Shown here: positions 50,601 to 63,700 of the stretch, piece by piece
Layout: every line of letters begins with the position of its first letter
How positions within the stretch are numbered: the first letter of the stretch is position 1
From: Taenia hydatigena
Lineage: Eukaryota; Platyhelminthes; Cestoda; Cyclophyllidea; Taeniidae
Direction of reading: 5' to 3'
Assembly (NCBI GenBank): GCA_036345935.2
Contig: JADWOT020000004.1
Coordinates: forward strand, 4,808,168 to 4,872,167
DNA length: 64,000 bases
Notes under the pieces: model-generated
Told to the model about the DNA's origin: nothing
What the model saw: the letters and a program-made list of their open reading frames with translations, nothing else
The model's database searches: none
Program-made: the position numbers and the translations under genes

Positions 50601-51201
50601 TCACAAAGGAAATACGTAAGGCACGGATTGCGACACGGCTCTGGACTACGAGAGATTCCTTGCATCCTCTGAAGAACCCACATTCAAAGGGGCGAATTCG
50701 TCCAGCATGACCTCTGGCCTGAGATGACTTCTAGATATAAGGGTGCAGTTTTACAGAGCTTAGTTCAGAGGCACTAAAGCTCCGTCGTAATTTTGTTTGG
50801 AGTCAGATGATATCAAGTCCCCGAAAAGTAGTAAAAATCGGTGCCTTTATTCAAGTCCAGAGAAGTTATTTTGTGTTAACCAGGGTATTTTGACAGCAGC
50901 TGCTAAGTTCTGAGTCAGATGAGAAGGGGTAATTCCTAAAAGGGACGAGTACTCCAAAACATTTCGTCACAGTATCCTATAACACGCTTCTCATATTGTG
51001 TGGATGGAACCGGGCAGACGCACCAGTGCACATAAGAAGGAATAGTGCAGGAAGAGCAGTTGGTTGCATTTTTTCTTCGTTATCGGTAATATGAGTCATC
51101 TGCGTGTAATTTTATCTAAGTTGTTCATGCGTATAGCCGCGTCCTTATAGGAGGCACTTCAAATTCATCCGCAATTCTAATGGTAGCGAAACAGCTAAGT
51201 T
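32620..51201 (-). repeat. Right arm of giant inverted repeat (18,582 bp)
   Basis: Reverse complement of 9638-28219; every feature of the left arm is found here at 60839 minus its position on the opposite strand. Base differences at 22531, 23492 and 23534 (left numbering) are cases where the left arm agrees with the tandem copy near 61.5-62.5 kb and the right arm differs. At the inner end the right arm agrees instead with the tandem copy near 55.9-56.1 kb. Frames at 47225-47413, 47414-47653 and 47676-47879 exist only in this arm, because the left arm carries the clustered substitutions there. No gene is called. Confidence 0.97.
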
Positions 51202-54200
51202 CCATTCGCGATTAGGCAGTGGAATCAATGCTAAGCAGCCCTTTTCTTAAGCCGGTGTGTGGATATGCCTTTACAAGCACGCTCAAGCACCTGCTGCTCT
51301 CGGCGACTCAACTGTGGGAGTTCATGTCACTCTGCACTTAGAGTAAGTGGCAAATTGTGGGCGTCTGTGAATTTCGATCTCCAATGGCCTACTGCGTCCA
51401 TGCAGAATCACCATTATCAAGGAAGTGAAGCTGTAATAGCTTAGAACAACACCGACTTAATAGTTGTGACCAAACGAATGACTGGCTGACTAGTTGGTGC
51501 GTGTTGAGTAATGACGTATCTCAATGGGAGCAGCAGGTCAGGACACTGCTTTAACAAATCTATTTTGATCACACCACCCACACAGCTGTGCTAATTTGTC
51601 ACCGACATGACTGAACCCTACAGACTTCAATGCTTTTGTTGTCCATGCTGGAATCGACATCGCAGTTCTTGGTCCAAGTACTGCTTCAACATGTTGTTGT
51701 GTCGGGACCGACCCCTCATTTTTTCAATCTAATATCGTCGTTTTGCAGAGCTGAGATGCCCGTTTTATCGCCGGAACAAATTAAGATGCTTAAAGCAATC
51801 CACGCCAGTAGAGGCTCAAAGATGTCTTTAATGGATTCCATTAATCCACCACGGTATTCACTGCATTTGTTCTTGTAGCAAAAATTAATAGTGAAAGTTC
51901 TGGTTAACAGACACATGAATAATAGCTGCCCCTCCAGTAGAGAGCAACTATGTTAGCATCGCTGGAACAAGTGGACGGTGAGTGTAAGGATATTTTTGGC
52001 TACCGGGCCTATTTCCATTGCTAGGTATAAAGTTTCAGTAACTTGTAGACGACGACCCATCAAAGTGGCTGGGTTAGCAAAATTACGTGGCTAGAAATGT
52101 TAAGTGCAAATTTGGAAACAAATCGACTGTAAATGCGACCACAATTTAGTTCTACTTGGTTGCAGCCTACTAATACATGATTAACTCTGGAAAAGTAGGA
52201 ACAGTCATCACGTGGAATAGAAGGTTGTTAGATTAGCGATATCGAGAGAGTTTATGGAATACATCAATTTTGTGTTTCGTTTGGACCGATTTTAAGTATT
52301 TATTGTTTCAACTTTGCACTTGAGGATTGCATCTGCCGATGATGGTCTCAACTACGGCAAAGACAACTGACTGATGGACTAGCTTCAGGCTAGCCTGTGA
52401 TGAGGAGTTGCTGAGGCGATGCGTGAAAGCGAACGGGATGAGGAAGTGCCAGATCGCAGGGCGGATCAAGCCCACGAGGGTAGATAACTTATGCGATGCG
52501 AAGCACTCCATCTCTCAAGACGGTGAGTGCGTGGTTTTGCGAACGCACTGCAACTACCACTGCTTTACCCTTATCACGTGCCGCTCTGTGCTCACAGTGG
52601 GCAGTCGTGCGTATGTGCGCTGAGCAATAAACTTTGGTTTGGTGAATACAATCAAACTTGATAGCGTAGCTAATCATATTGCACCTTAAGTATGAAGGTT
52701 GACGAAACGGATTTTCGTTTTTGAATCCACTTACTGACATGAAGCACCTTCACTTCCTACCACCAAATCTGCTGCGTTGTGCATGCTTCGACTCGCAGAG
52801 ATACTTTTCATTTTTATGATACCCCTTATAGCCAAAACTGATCTCCTGTTCAGTCTGCTTGATTGCCTAAAATCCATTTTAATGCAATTTAGGATCAAGT
52901 TTACTTTACTACAGTGATACAAGTGATGAAGACTACCCGTCGACGCACATGCCAGCAGCCGAGCTGGGTGGAATCGGGGACACACGAGTACACATGAAGT
53001 CGTGGCTTTTCTTTCTTGTTGGTGAATAGTTTTGCCTACACAAAAGGAATTCGCATCCTCGTCACTACTTTAGTTCAGTTGTTTTACGATGGCAAAAGCT
53101 ATAGGCCAGAATTGCGATTTGGATGGACTTGGTACAAAAAGCTCATGTTCGACTGTACTCAGTTATTCAAAACTTGAACATCTACTGAGAACGAAAGCAC
53201 AATATGGTTTGGCATATCAATAAATGTTTGAGCGGTCTTATTCCCATGCCCAATAAGTGATAGCACCGCATGCCAAGTTGACAGTGTCATGCCGAGTTGG
53301 CCCAACACCTTGGCAAACCACTTTCTCTCGATCTTAAGATTATCTGGCAAAACTTAATCAAATCATTCTGTCCGCAGTTGAACGAAAGACCACTATAGTA
53401 TTGTCCTGGTTTGCACAATGGATAAATTAGTTTTATCATACCGGCTGTTTGTCAGGATTGCTTTGGTAACCATTGGTAACTATTTATAGGTGGGTAAATC
53501 AACCTCTCACATAGTCCAACGCCGTTTTGGCTGGAATTGGATCCTTAGCAAATGTCTTTTCAATGCTTTAGAAAGGGCAACTAATGAAAGCTTCGGTACT
53601 AGTATCAGCACTAATAGCAGTAGTTTCCACATTTTGCGAGTATGATGAAAGAAGTGAACGTCATTTTAACAAAAGCAGACAAATTGAAATTGAAACGCAC
53701 AGAGCTGAAGGAAAGTTAAGGTAGAAGGAAGATTGAAGAAAACTACTGGCGCTGAACTTGTCACATCGGAGCATCAACATCGGCGGGAGCAGGTGGAGGG
53801 AGAGGAAATCGGGGCCTAAAAAGCTGGGCAGGCGGGAGGTAGCTGCCGTTAAAAAGTGGGTGCGGGGTAATAGGTAGGCTGACTAACAGCTTCAACACCG
53901 TCACCGCCTCCCATTGGTTGATGTTGGTGGGGCAATGTGCGGCGGATGCATGTCGTCAATGTCCCCGGTTCCATAGGAGAAAGAGGAGGAGGTGCAAACC
54001 CGTTGCCAAGGCGACCCCGCTCACCGGCACGTTTGCGCAATAGCGCGATGAACGTGAGACCACTATGGAGGCATTCGAGGCGTGAGTCGTTAGAAATGAA
54101 GTAGCTATAATTTAACTTTCTAGGAATGATTCCGTTTTAACACTACACTCTGCTTAAGATAATGTGCCTCAACACTCACGGACTAGTCGGTACACCATTA

Positions 54201-56244
54201 ATCATGGTGCTAGGTATGTGGCGATGCAGTCTTTTGCAAACGATTGCGTTAAACTCATAGATACCCACCTTATAGTTTGCACCAAACCCAAAACCGTGAT
54301 GAGGTGCTCTGTTATAATAAGAACCTGTGCTCATTTTAAAGGTAGTCGCATGTCTGTTATGAACTACTCTTACAATGGTGGTTCCGTCTCAAACCTCAGA
54401 ATGTAGCACCCGATCTTGGATGAGCAATACATGATCTAGCCTGACATTAAATGCGGTTTGGTTTTTTGTGATCCATAAGCATTATGTATGGGAAAATATT
54501 GTGTGTCTCATGGAACTACTTCGCTGCTTTTTTTTGATTCCATGGCTCTTAATTTGATTCGAGTGTCCTTTGCAGAGATGCTAATTTGACCCTTATGTGT
54601 CCAGTATGCATAAATCTCACAAATAGCACCCTTTTACATCCCAGTGTTGGGAGTCTATGCAGCCCAATTGATGCAGAGATAAAAGTGCAGGGGGAGATAA
54701 TGGGCATTGTCCACTTTATTACCACTGGATTACCATGTGTATAAGTAAACAATTTGCCAAAAAAGTAATTTAAATTGGATACATCTTTGTTAGATCTATG
54801 AAAAGATCCTCAGAGCTCGTTACAAAAAATTGCGAGAATTTTCGAGCAGCTTTTACAAACTCTCTCAATAAAACTCACGAAACGGATTAAATGAACGATG
54901 GCTACGCAAGCAGATTAATCCTACTTCGCAACAGATTGCCCAAGTAGCATAAGCTGATTGCTGTTTAGCACTCATAGCGCCTGAAACTTGCTGAAAACCT
55001 GCGTTCAGTAACTAGAGGCGCAAATGCCTTTCTTATTTCTCGGCGATTACCGAACAGGCTTTTCGAATGCACGGGCTATGTATTCACCATTATTGTTTTC
55101 TGCATCTAATTAATTTGCTCTCTGCTACTCAGGAGTACTAATGCTAAAAATAAAATGATAATGACTTCTACTTGCAGAGTACGATTAGGTGTTTTCGATC
55201 TAGATGCTTTGTTTAGAAACGTTTTATCAATGCCTGAGCAGGCTGCTTAAACTTTACCAAGAATTTGTGATACTTCTCAAATCCATAGGGGAAAGTGCCT
55301 TGGCACTCCTTACTTGCAAAAGCGATGAAGTCTTCCAACCTTAATGTCGACACGATAATCGCACAATGGACAAAATTATAGCAAGTCTGATATATTTCAC
55401 ACTAAAGGAAGTTCGTGGAAGAAGGCCTGTTGAATTCAAGTAAACTTGTTCTGTTCGCTTAAAAGTCTTAAGAGCTAGCATGAGAAATTCCAATTGGCAC
55501 TGCTATAAAATCCTTTGAGTTAGTTTTGGGGTCAAACTGAAGGTTGCTATGGAAATTCAACAGACATGATGCCTAGGAAATGTGGTTATCACTCCTTTCG
55601 AGAGGGATGTCATTTCAATTCGTGATTTTTGATTTATTTCGCATCAAAGTCTTAAATGTGCAAGTTCAACGCTTAATAAAGGGCTTCTATGTAACAGAAT
55701 TCTTAAAGACTCCGTTGATGCAACCGTATTGTGGATCGTAATTTGTTGACGCAGAACGAAGGATGGGTTCACCGAATCATGCACATTCTTACGTTCAATG
55801 AGGTCTAATGCTTGAGCATAAAACGGTACTTCCTCCTCAAGCATTGCGTGCTCACCTACTGATAGAGGCATGTGATTTCATCGTTTGGCCACAACTATTA
55901 AGTCGGTGTTGTCCTAAGCTATTACAGCTTCACTTCCTTGATAATGGTGATTCTACATGGACGCAGTAGGCCAGTGGAGATCGAAATTCACAGACGCCCA
56001 CAATTTGCCACTTACCCTAAGTGCAGAGTGATATGAACTCCCACAGTTGAGTCGCCGAGAGCAGCAGGTGTTTGAGCGTGCTTGTAAAGGCATATCCACA
56101 CACCGGCTTAAGAAAAGGGCTGCTTAGCATTGATTTCACTGCCTAATCGCGAATGGGCTGTGCCTGTTTTGTAATTCAACGCTTTCTCCTCCTCACGATA
56201 GCTTTTTTCTTCCCACTTTCTACAATGCACCACCTCACCATCGG

Positions 56245-56773
56245 GTGCTACACCCACTTCACGTTACAGAACACACAGAAGGCACCTTATCAGTCGGCAG
56301 CCATCGACATTGGGACTAAGATCGGTGGATATGATCCTCAATCACGTTAACTTTTGCATAAGATGAGTCTTGGAACTGGCATGATTGCCGAGTAGGCTTA
56401 CCGCGTTTCCTAAAGTTACCGGATGGTATAGATTTGGCTACATTGTGCAATTGTGAGGTAGTCATTGCTGCTGGCTTCCAACTTGTTAAGGGCTGAGTGA
56501 ATGCTTGCCACGTCGTGCATACTGCTGCGTAAATTTGCGCAATATCTGATTGTTACTGAGAAGAAACAAGTGGTATGCGCGAATGAATTGAACTAATTGT
56601 CAGTAAGGAGCTTTCAACTTGCCGACTAACATGGATGAATGTGAATAAATTAGTGAGTGGGTGAAAGGAGAGTAAGCAGGCTTGGATTTGCTCTTTCTAA
56701 AGTTGGTGCTGTTTGCTCATGCTTCCAAGTGCTCTATGAACGGGCAAAAGTAGGCATGTGAGCGATGCCACAA
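56245..56773 (+). repeat. Local duplication, first copy
   Basis: It equals 32988-33516 of the right arm and is repeated at 57188-57724. The first copy breaks off after CCACAA, one base before the N. Confidence 0.85.
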
Positions 56774-56774
56774 N
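56774..56774. other. Single ambiguous base N at a rearrangement breakpoint
   Basis: The only N in the window lies exactly where the right-arm copy jumps to an inverted spacer fragment. It probably marks an assembly join or an unresolved base. Confidence 0.9.
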
Positions 56775-57187
56775 TTTGAGCCTCTACTGGCGTGGATTGC
56801 TTTGAGCATCTTAATTTGTTCCGGCGATAAAACGGGCATCTCAGCTCTGCAAAACGACGATACCAGATTGAAAAAATGAGGGGTCGGTCCCGACACAGCA
56901 ACATGTTGAAGCAGTACTTGGACCAAGAACTCCGATGTCGATTCCAGCATGGACAACAAAAGCATTGAAGTCTGTGGGGTTCAGTCATGTCGGTGACAAA
57001 GTAGCACAGATGTGTGGGTGGTGTGATCAAAATAGATTTGTCAAAGCAGTGTCCTGACCTGCTGCTCACATTTAGATGCGTCATTACTCAACTTACTTGC
57101 ACCAACTAGTCAGCCAGTCATTCGTTTGGCCACACCTATTAAGTCGGTGTTGTCCTAAGCTATTACAGCTTCACTTCCTTGATAATG
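56775..57187 (-). repeat. Inverted fragment of arm end plus spacer start inserted in the tandem copy
   Basis: It is the reverse complement of about 51411-51820 (equivalently 28149-28558), with several differences, including a small insertion near 57088-57105. It carries the tandem-copy version of the divergent 51750-51830 cluster with at least one difference, so it is a separate copy and not an exact re-use. The right-hand junction shares GGT/GGTA with the resumed arm sequence. Confidence 0.8.
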
Positions 57188-57724
57188 GTACTACATCCAC
57201 TTCACGTTACAGAACACACAGAAGGCACCTTATCAGTCGGCAGCCATCGACATTGGGACTAAGATCGGTGGATATGATCCTCAATCACGTTAACTTTTGC
57301 ATAAGATGAGTCTTGGGACTGGCATGATTGCCGAGTAGGCTTACCGCGTTTCCTAAAGTTACTGGATGGTATCGATTTGGCTACATTGTGCAATTGTGAG
57401 GTAGTCATTGCTGCTGGCTTCCAACCTGTTAAGGGCTGAGTGAATGCTTGCCACGTCGTACATACTGCTGCGTAAATTTGCGCAATATCTGATTGTTACT
57501 GAGAAGAAACAAGTGGTATGCGCGAATGAATTGAACTAATTGTCAGTAAGGAGCTTTCAACTTGCCGACTAACATGGATGAATGTGAATGAATTAGTGAG
57601 TGGGTGAAAGGAGAGTAAGCAGGCTTGGATTTGCTCTTTCTAAAGTTGGTGCTGTTTGCTCATGCTTCCAAGTGTTCTATGAACGGGCAAAAGTAAGCAT
57701 GTGAGCGATGCCACAATTTCTCAC
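57188..57724 (+). repeat. Local duplication, second copy
   Basis: It repeats 56245-56773 and then continues as normal right-arm sequence. A CA run after it (57722-57740) is longer than in the other copies by eight bases. Confidence 0.85.
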
Positions 57725-60700
57725 ACACACACACACACACCGAATTGGCCTGTCTCACGACTAGTCAACCTGAGTTGGAATCATAATCACCTGGATGGAT
57801 TAGCGAGCTGTCATTACTCGTGATTGCTCTGTGTGATTTAATGTAGAAGCATTTATGTCGTCTAATCCTTAATCAAATCAACATCAACTGGTGGTATTTA
57901 GCTCAGGCATTAAAACTCAATTTTTCATCATCACTGTCAATTTCATTTGTTTGATGGACGGAAAATTGTCCTGATGGAGGTCATGCTCCACCATTTGGAA
58001 TTAAACACTGCTGACTCTTTCAGACGTTTAAGCGCTCAACATTCTTTTCGATTGGGAGAAGTCGATTTCCACTCCCTGTTTTCCTCAGCATATGACGCTA
58101 TTCCCGTGCTCCAGACAGGCAGGCATGCCACTTTAACTAAGTCAATATATGTACTGCAGTTCGCATCATGTAATGTGGACTGCTAATCATGTCCTCTGTT
58201 TGTAAAGCAAGAATTTGACATGATAAATGACTAATGAGATGGCTTCGATGCATCTAGTGGCCAAAAGTTGGTGCAGCAGCCAGTGGAAGAGCGATATGGG
58301 GTGATAAATGGGAAGAGGAAGGTTGACCTGAGTTAGCAAAAGTATCGGATAACGGGGTAGGTCAATTCCACAAGAGTGAACAACTGATGTGAGGCGAAGT
58401 AGACCGTCTCCTGCTCTCTGCAATGCAGCGCAATTTGTGCTGCAAGTGCATGAAAATGGTACTGAGCAAGATGGTGAATGGCATAATTTAGCATGAAGGA
58501 CCCAAGTGTGTAATGTTTGCAAAACGGCCCAGTGTCTAGGTCGATATGCTCATGCGCTTTCACAAGCACAGTTTTAACTTTGACGACAAAAGTCGCTGCC
58601 ATTCTACGAGCCAGCGGTAATTGTTGTGCACACACGCACACACAGGGTTGCATTGCTGAGAGCGATAGAAGTTTGGGTGTGCTCGTAAAGCCGCGCGTGC
58701 ACGTCGGCTTAGGGGATGGGCTACTTCGCACACATTGTCTACTCTCGTGGACTTCACCCTCCCTGCGATCCGACACTCTTGCCGCCTCGCCTCTAACGTT
58801 CTTCAACACTTCATTGTTGAGTCCTACGTCGGTGTCCTCTCATTCCATCACTCGCTCGTCGTTGTTGTCATGGCAGTGATGATCAGTAGATAGGTCCCTC
58901 AGTAACGTCGATGCGTAAGGCAGTTGAAATTTCAAACGAATGCAAATGCCAATTAGCATTATTGCTGCGTTAAACCATCTCAGTGGTGCCAATGCATCCA
59001 CATTACACTCCAAGTGGTAGTCATTGCAACTAGTTCCAGGATTCCTCAAGTCTGCACCAAGCCCTGCCTAGTCACTTCGAATTATGCTCAGTGTCATTTT
59101 TATGCGTTTGTCGAAGCACACTTGCAGGGGCAAGTTATGTCAGCCGAGTATTTTGACGATGTGGTAAAGACCTCCTTGCAAGATGATGGATTGCAAATCA
59201 GGATCCCTACTCGAATAAGTACACCAACTATGAGACAGAATTCAAGGAAGTGTGTAACATCCTATGGAAAAATTGACCGCACACTGCTAGGCATAGCAAC
59301 CACTTCAACGATAAGCAAAGTTTCCGTCCTACGTGTGCATCTACACAAACAGATTACCTAGCCAACTTTAACTCGTTTCTCCGTTTGTGGCACTCTCAAA
59401 TCGTGATATAAATAAAGTCAGCGATTGCGCCCGCCTGACCGGTCACATAGTGTTCTAACCTTCTCCCACGCACATTTCGATCCAGTGTCTAATGATCAAA
59501 CTATTTCCTATTTTCCCACCTTTGCATCTATCTGCCAAATTTTTAAGCAGTATGAATGTAAGTGTGCAAGATTTCGTACTATACACTTGGATTTGGCGCT
59601 CATACCTTACGTACTTTATGCTGGTTGTAAAGATGACATTTCTGTCTCGTGTACTGTCATGTTTTGGAGTCATTTTGCAGAGGCCGCATACGTACACGTA
59701 GATTGCTGACAGCCGAAACACAAAATAAAATAAGTTAAGTGCAGTTTTATTTAAATAATCCAGACGAGCTAGGCGCGTCTGACCCAAGAATCCCGCTTCG
59801 TTCCCGGTGATAAAAGTTCGAAACGGTTTTGGAGATCGAAATTTAATTGTCAGCCAGCTAGGCATGATGGATAGTGAATGGTGTGGTTAAGTAGGGAAGC
59901 AGCATACTTAGCGCTTGAGTGGGTTGAAATCAGTTAACTTTGTTTGATTGGGAATTATGCAAGTTGGACGTGTCACCTCTGTGGGATGCAAAGCAGTCGC
60001 AGGCAATGACGCGTTAATAATGTTCGGGAATGCTCATGATCCCATCGCAGGATGAGTAATCGTGAGAGAGTCGAAAACAAAAGGCATGAAGAAATATATC
60101 ATTTCTCTCACGCTCACTACAGCTCACTGCAGGTTAAGGGGAGGCATGAGCAAACAAGCAGTGCTACTGACAACAACTTCGAGAGGAGCAACCTGATCCT
60201 GCTTACTTTTCTTTCATTCACTCACCCACTTCACCTTTACCCACGTGAAACATGTTTTAAAAAACCCTCACCTGACAATGTGATGTAGTGCAACAGAGAC
60301 AGCTAAAGCCCAAAAGTCCACAATGTAACAGGAGACCACTCTGAAACTCCCAAATCTATTACTGACGCTTTATGTTGGGTATGTTAATTTACACTTGAGT
60401 AGTAAATGCTCCATTGGCCCTTGGTGATTTGGAGCATTTTAGATTCTTCTTTGGTACTCCGATTTAAATCACACCCACTCGCTCTTACCTGCCGTTGATA
60501 AGAATAACTGCATTTGAGTCCTCTGCTTTTGTTATTCGAAAGTGAGCTTAATAGGGTCAAAGATTAAGCACATCAACTTTGGTTACAGCAATTATCTATA
60601 TAAAAATCGGATGATAAATCAGAGAGCAACTGGCACTTTTCAAGCTGTATTCTTTACTACAACCACGGGAACCAATGGCTTTAGTGCATCATAAATGGTT

Positions 60701-63700
60701 GCACCGACATCAACATCTATTGGCACCCTGGAAACTGCGACTGTGACGACTTGGCACCTCATCCATCCATCGCATTGCTCAATCCAGCACTGTTTGAGAG
60801 ATGGGCTACTAGGGGTGTATCCTCCAACGACGAAGGCTCCCCTCAGCGTAATAAATCACAAGAAAAAGACCCTACTTGGTTCTGACCACTTTGATGTGCT
60901 AAGACATCTACACGACCTACCAATCAAGATCGACTGGGCTCAGGTGCATTACGCTGCCGCGTCCCTGAACACTCAGCAGCCATTACTAAAAACCGTGCCC
61001 CTTCTCCTGAATTCGCCAAGTTATACTTATCCTCTTGGCAATGGCTGCAGAAGTATCTGAGGTTACAATAGCCAAAAATACGCAAACGTAGCCAACGCTT
61101 TTAAAGGGTTATTACCTTGCTTGCCCAACAGCATGAACAACAACAACAACAGTAGCTTTTAATCACTATTCCGAACCGGTTCTGGCAATCGAGTAGTTCA
61201 GCATAGACAACTGCATTTGAGAGCGCTTCTCTTCGATTAGGTTTCCTTGGCATCAGCTGCATAAATATACATATATAAATATATAGATACGACTGGAACA
61301 CGATTTTAGAGCACTGATTTTACAGTATACTGCAGCTACTGCTACCAGATTGAACACGCTGGATGTTGACGGGTACGACACCGCAACATACGCCCTGACC
61401 CGCATGAATTTTGCAGTAATGTATAGTCCTTACCTCCAAATAAGCTTTTATCCCAAGTCAAACGAGCAGTATTGGCACCTCTTTCCATTTATTTAAGCTG
61501 AAATCGTTTTCGCTGGGGTGCAATAAGCAGACTTGCTAAGAATTGCTCTTATTAACGTGACACACCTCATGTGGTTAATGCAATCTAAGCATACATCTCA
61601 TTGTCAAATTGCCACTATCACAACACGTTAGCACCACAACCAGCAAGTTCACTATGCATCTCAGCGCCTTTCCGTGTATACGCTGACGACTTCGGGTTAA
61701 GCGAGCTTGTTGGAATAATTGCCTTGGAACAAATAGGTTGTCTGAAAGTCAGTACCGGAAGGTGATGCAGGTCATGGTGAACACTATGGGCAATGAGGGT
61801 CCCATATCTTGGTATAAGTAAGTTGAGGTAGGGAAACATTAAGTCAACTTATGAAAGTTTTTGGGACTAAAGAAGAAGGGAGGCGAGTCATCGGACAATG
61901 GCTGCACTTACATCCACAGCAATAAAATCATTCTTGTCCTCGGCTGCACAACGGTGTCTAAAGCATCTCACTGGAAGTCGGTTTTCTCTTTGGTACACAA
62001 ATTTTTCGCATGACTTTGACGCATACGCATTTCTGAACAACAGTTTTAAAGCAGGGACAACGGGAGGGCCAGTCACAACATTACACGGGATGTAGGACTT
62101 TAGTGCAATATTTTTGCACAGTGTTTAATTTGGTTAATGGATTTGTTAAGGACAATAACTTTTAGTGCGGTTGCAGAATACCCACTCGTGCTCTCTCCGT
62201 TTCGACGCTACTGGGCTATGAAAAGCAGACATTTATTGTGGATCAGGAAACACAAATATAATTAATCGTGCTGAATTGATTTCCATCATAGTGAGACACA
62301 AGAGCGTTGTTAAGGTCAAGTAAGTGGCAACGTGGAAAACAGTAATGCGAATAAAAAGATGCATTGGAAGGAGTTGAAGGAAAACCAGTCGCATAAGGCA
62401 TTGCGTCAGAAAACAAAAGCAAAAATAAGATTTCGTGTAATTTAAGGTTGTGATATCGGTATGAGCAATGATGAGGTACTGCAGAATTGAATGCCGTTAA
62501 ATTGGCAAATTATACAAATACGATCCACTGCGTCGGAATGCATTTTGCCCTATCAATGAGAAGCAGCGGGGTACGCGATCGTCTTATGACCCATTTTCAA
62601 ATTTGATGGCCGAAACTAATAAACACTGGATAATTTTGAGTATTTGAAATCAAAATATCCATTGCACACTTCTAAGCCTTTTCCCGAATCATGTGACGGA
62701 CTTTATTTTGGGCAGTAGGATGGGACCGCAGATAGAATAGAAGCCGATTAATGGTATTAGCGCCTGTATATTTATCAAACATCATTAGTACGGCGTCTCT
62801 ACGACCTTGATTTTGATTCGAATGCCAACACAAACAACTGATTATGGATTTCAAATAAAATATTTATGTAAGGTACGCACTGTACAGGATTTCCTTCAGT
62901 CTTCCTCCCTTTTCTGCGACGATTGCTAACGCAAGAAAGCTGAATGTTCTGGGACATCCTAATTGGCTTAAACAAGTGGTGGGTTGATGGCATATTGATG
63001 GAGGGTTATGGAATGGATTCTATCGGCACTATAGGATCAACTTGCTCCGCGAGGACGATCTTCGAGCGTTGTATACCCACTTCGCCTAAATGCTTTCAAA
63101 AGACCATAAATATTACACGCGGTGTCTGTGGGCATAGAATGCCCGTGATTCGAAGAATTTTACATTGAATACAAAAATTTAAGTCGCTAAGTGGCATATT
63201 TTAGCTACGTCAAAAGGTAAAGCTTTCTCATTATTCTAACTATTGCACCAAGATATTGCACAATATGCTACCTACGTGCGACAGGGTTGTGGACTAGTAG
63301 TGATGAGGATCAAATCCGCGCTGTGGCATTAAAGCGGATTTTGCAGTTCCTTATGGTTGGTTAAGCGTGGCTGGCAGAGGATACGCCTGTGAGGAAAGGA
63401 CCAGACCAAAAAAGGAAGGTTTGCTGACAAATCCGCTTCACGTTTTTTAAGTTCGGTGGTTCACCCATGCTTGCGCATGACCAAAGGTTACTCCTGCTGA
63501 TCTTCGGGTTGAAGTAGTCAGAAGGCGGTCCGTCCTGGTGCAATAATCTGTGGAAATCGTTAAGACCGAGGCCAAAATAGGATCAATAAGAGAGCAGCTC
63601 ACTCTATTTCCTCAAAATGGCACGCTACACAAGTTAGAAACCACTTTTGGGTGCGCACGGAAACTACATGCGCATGGAGTGTGATGCGTAACTTACTACG

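Noticed and set aside
9638..51201. Simple sequencing fold-back artefact as the full explanation of the palindrome
   Set aside because: A missed-adaptor read would turn back without a 4.4-kb unique spacer. Clustered arm differences and arm-specific agreement with the tandem copy also argue against it, although other assembly errors remain possible.
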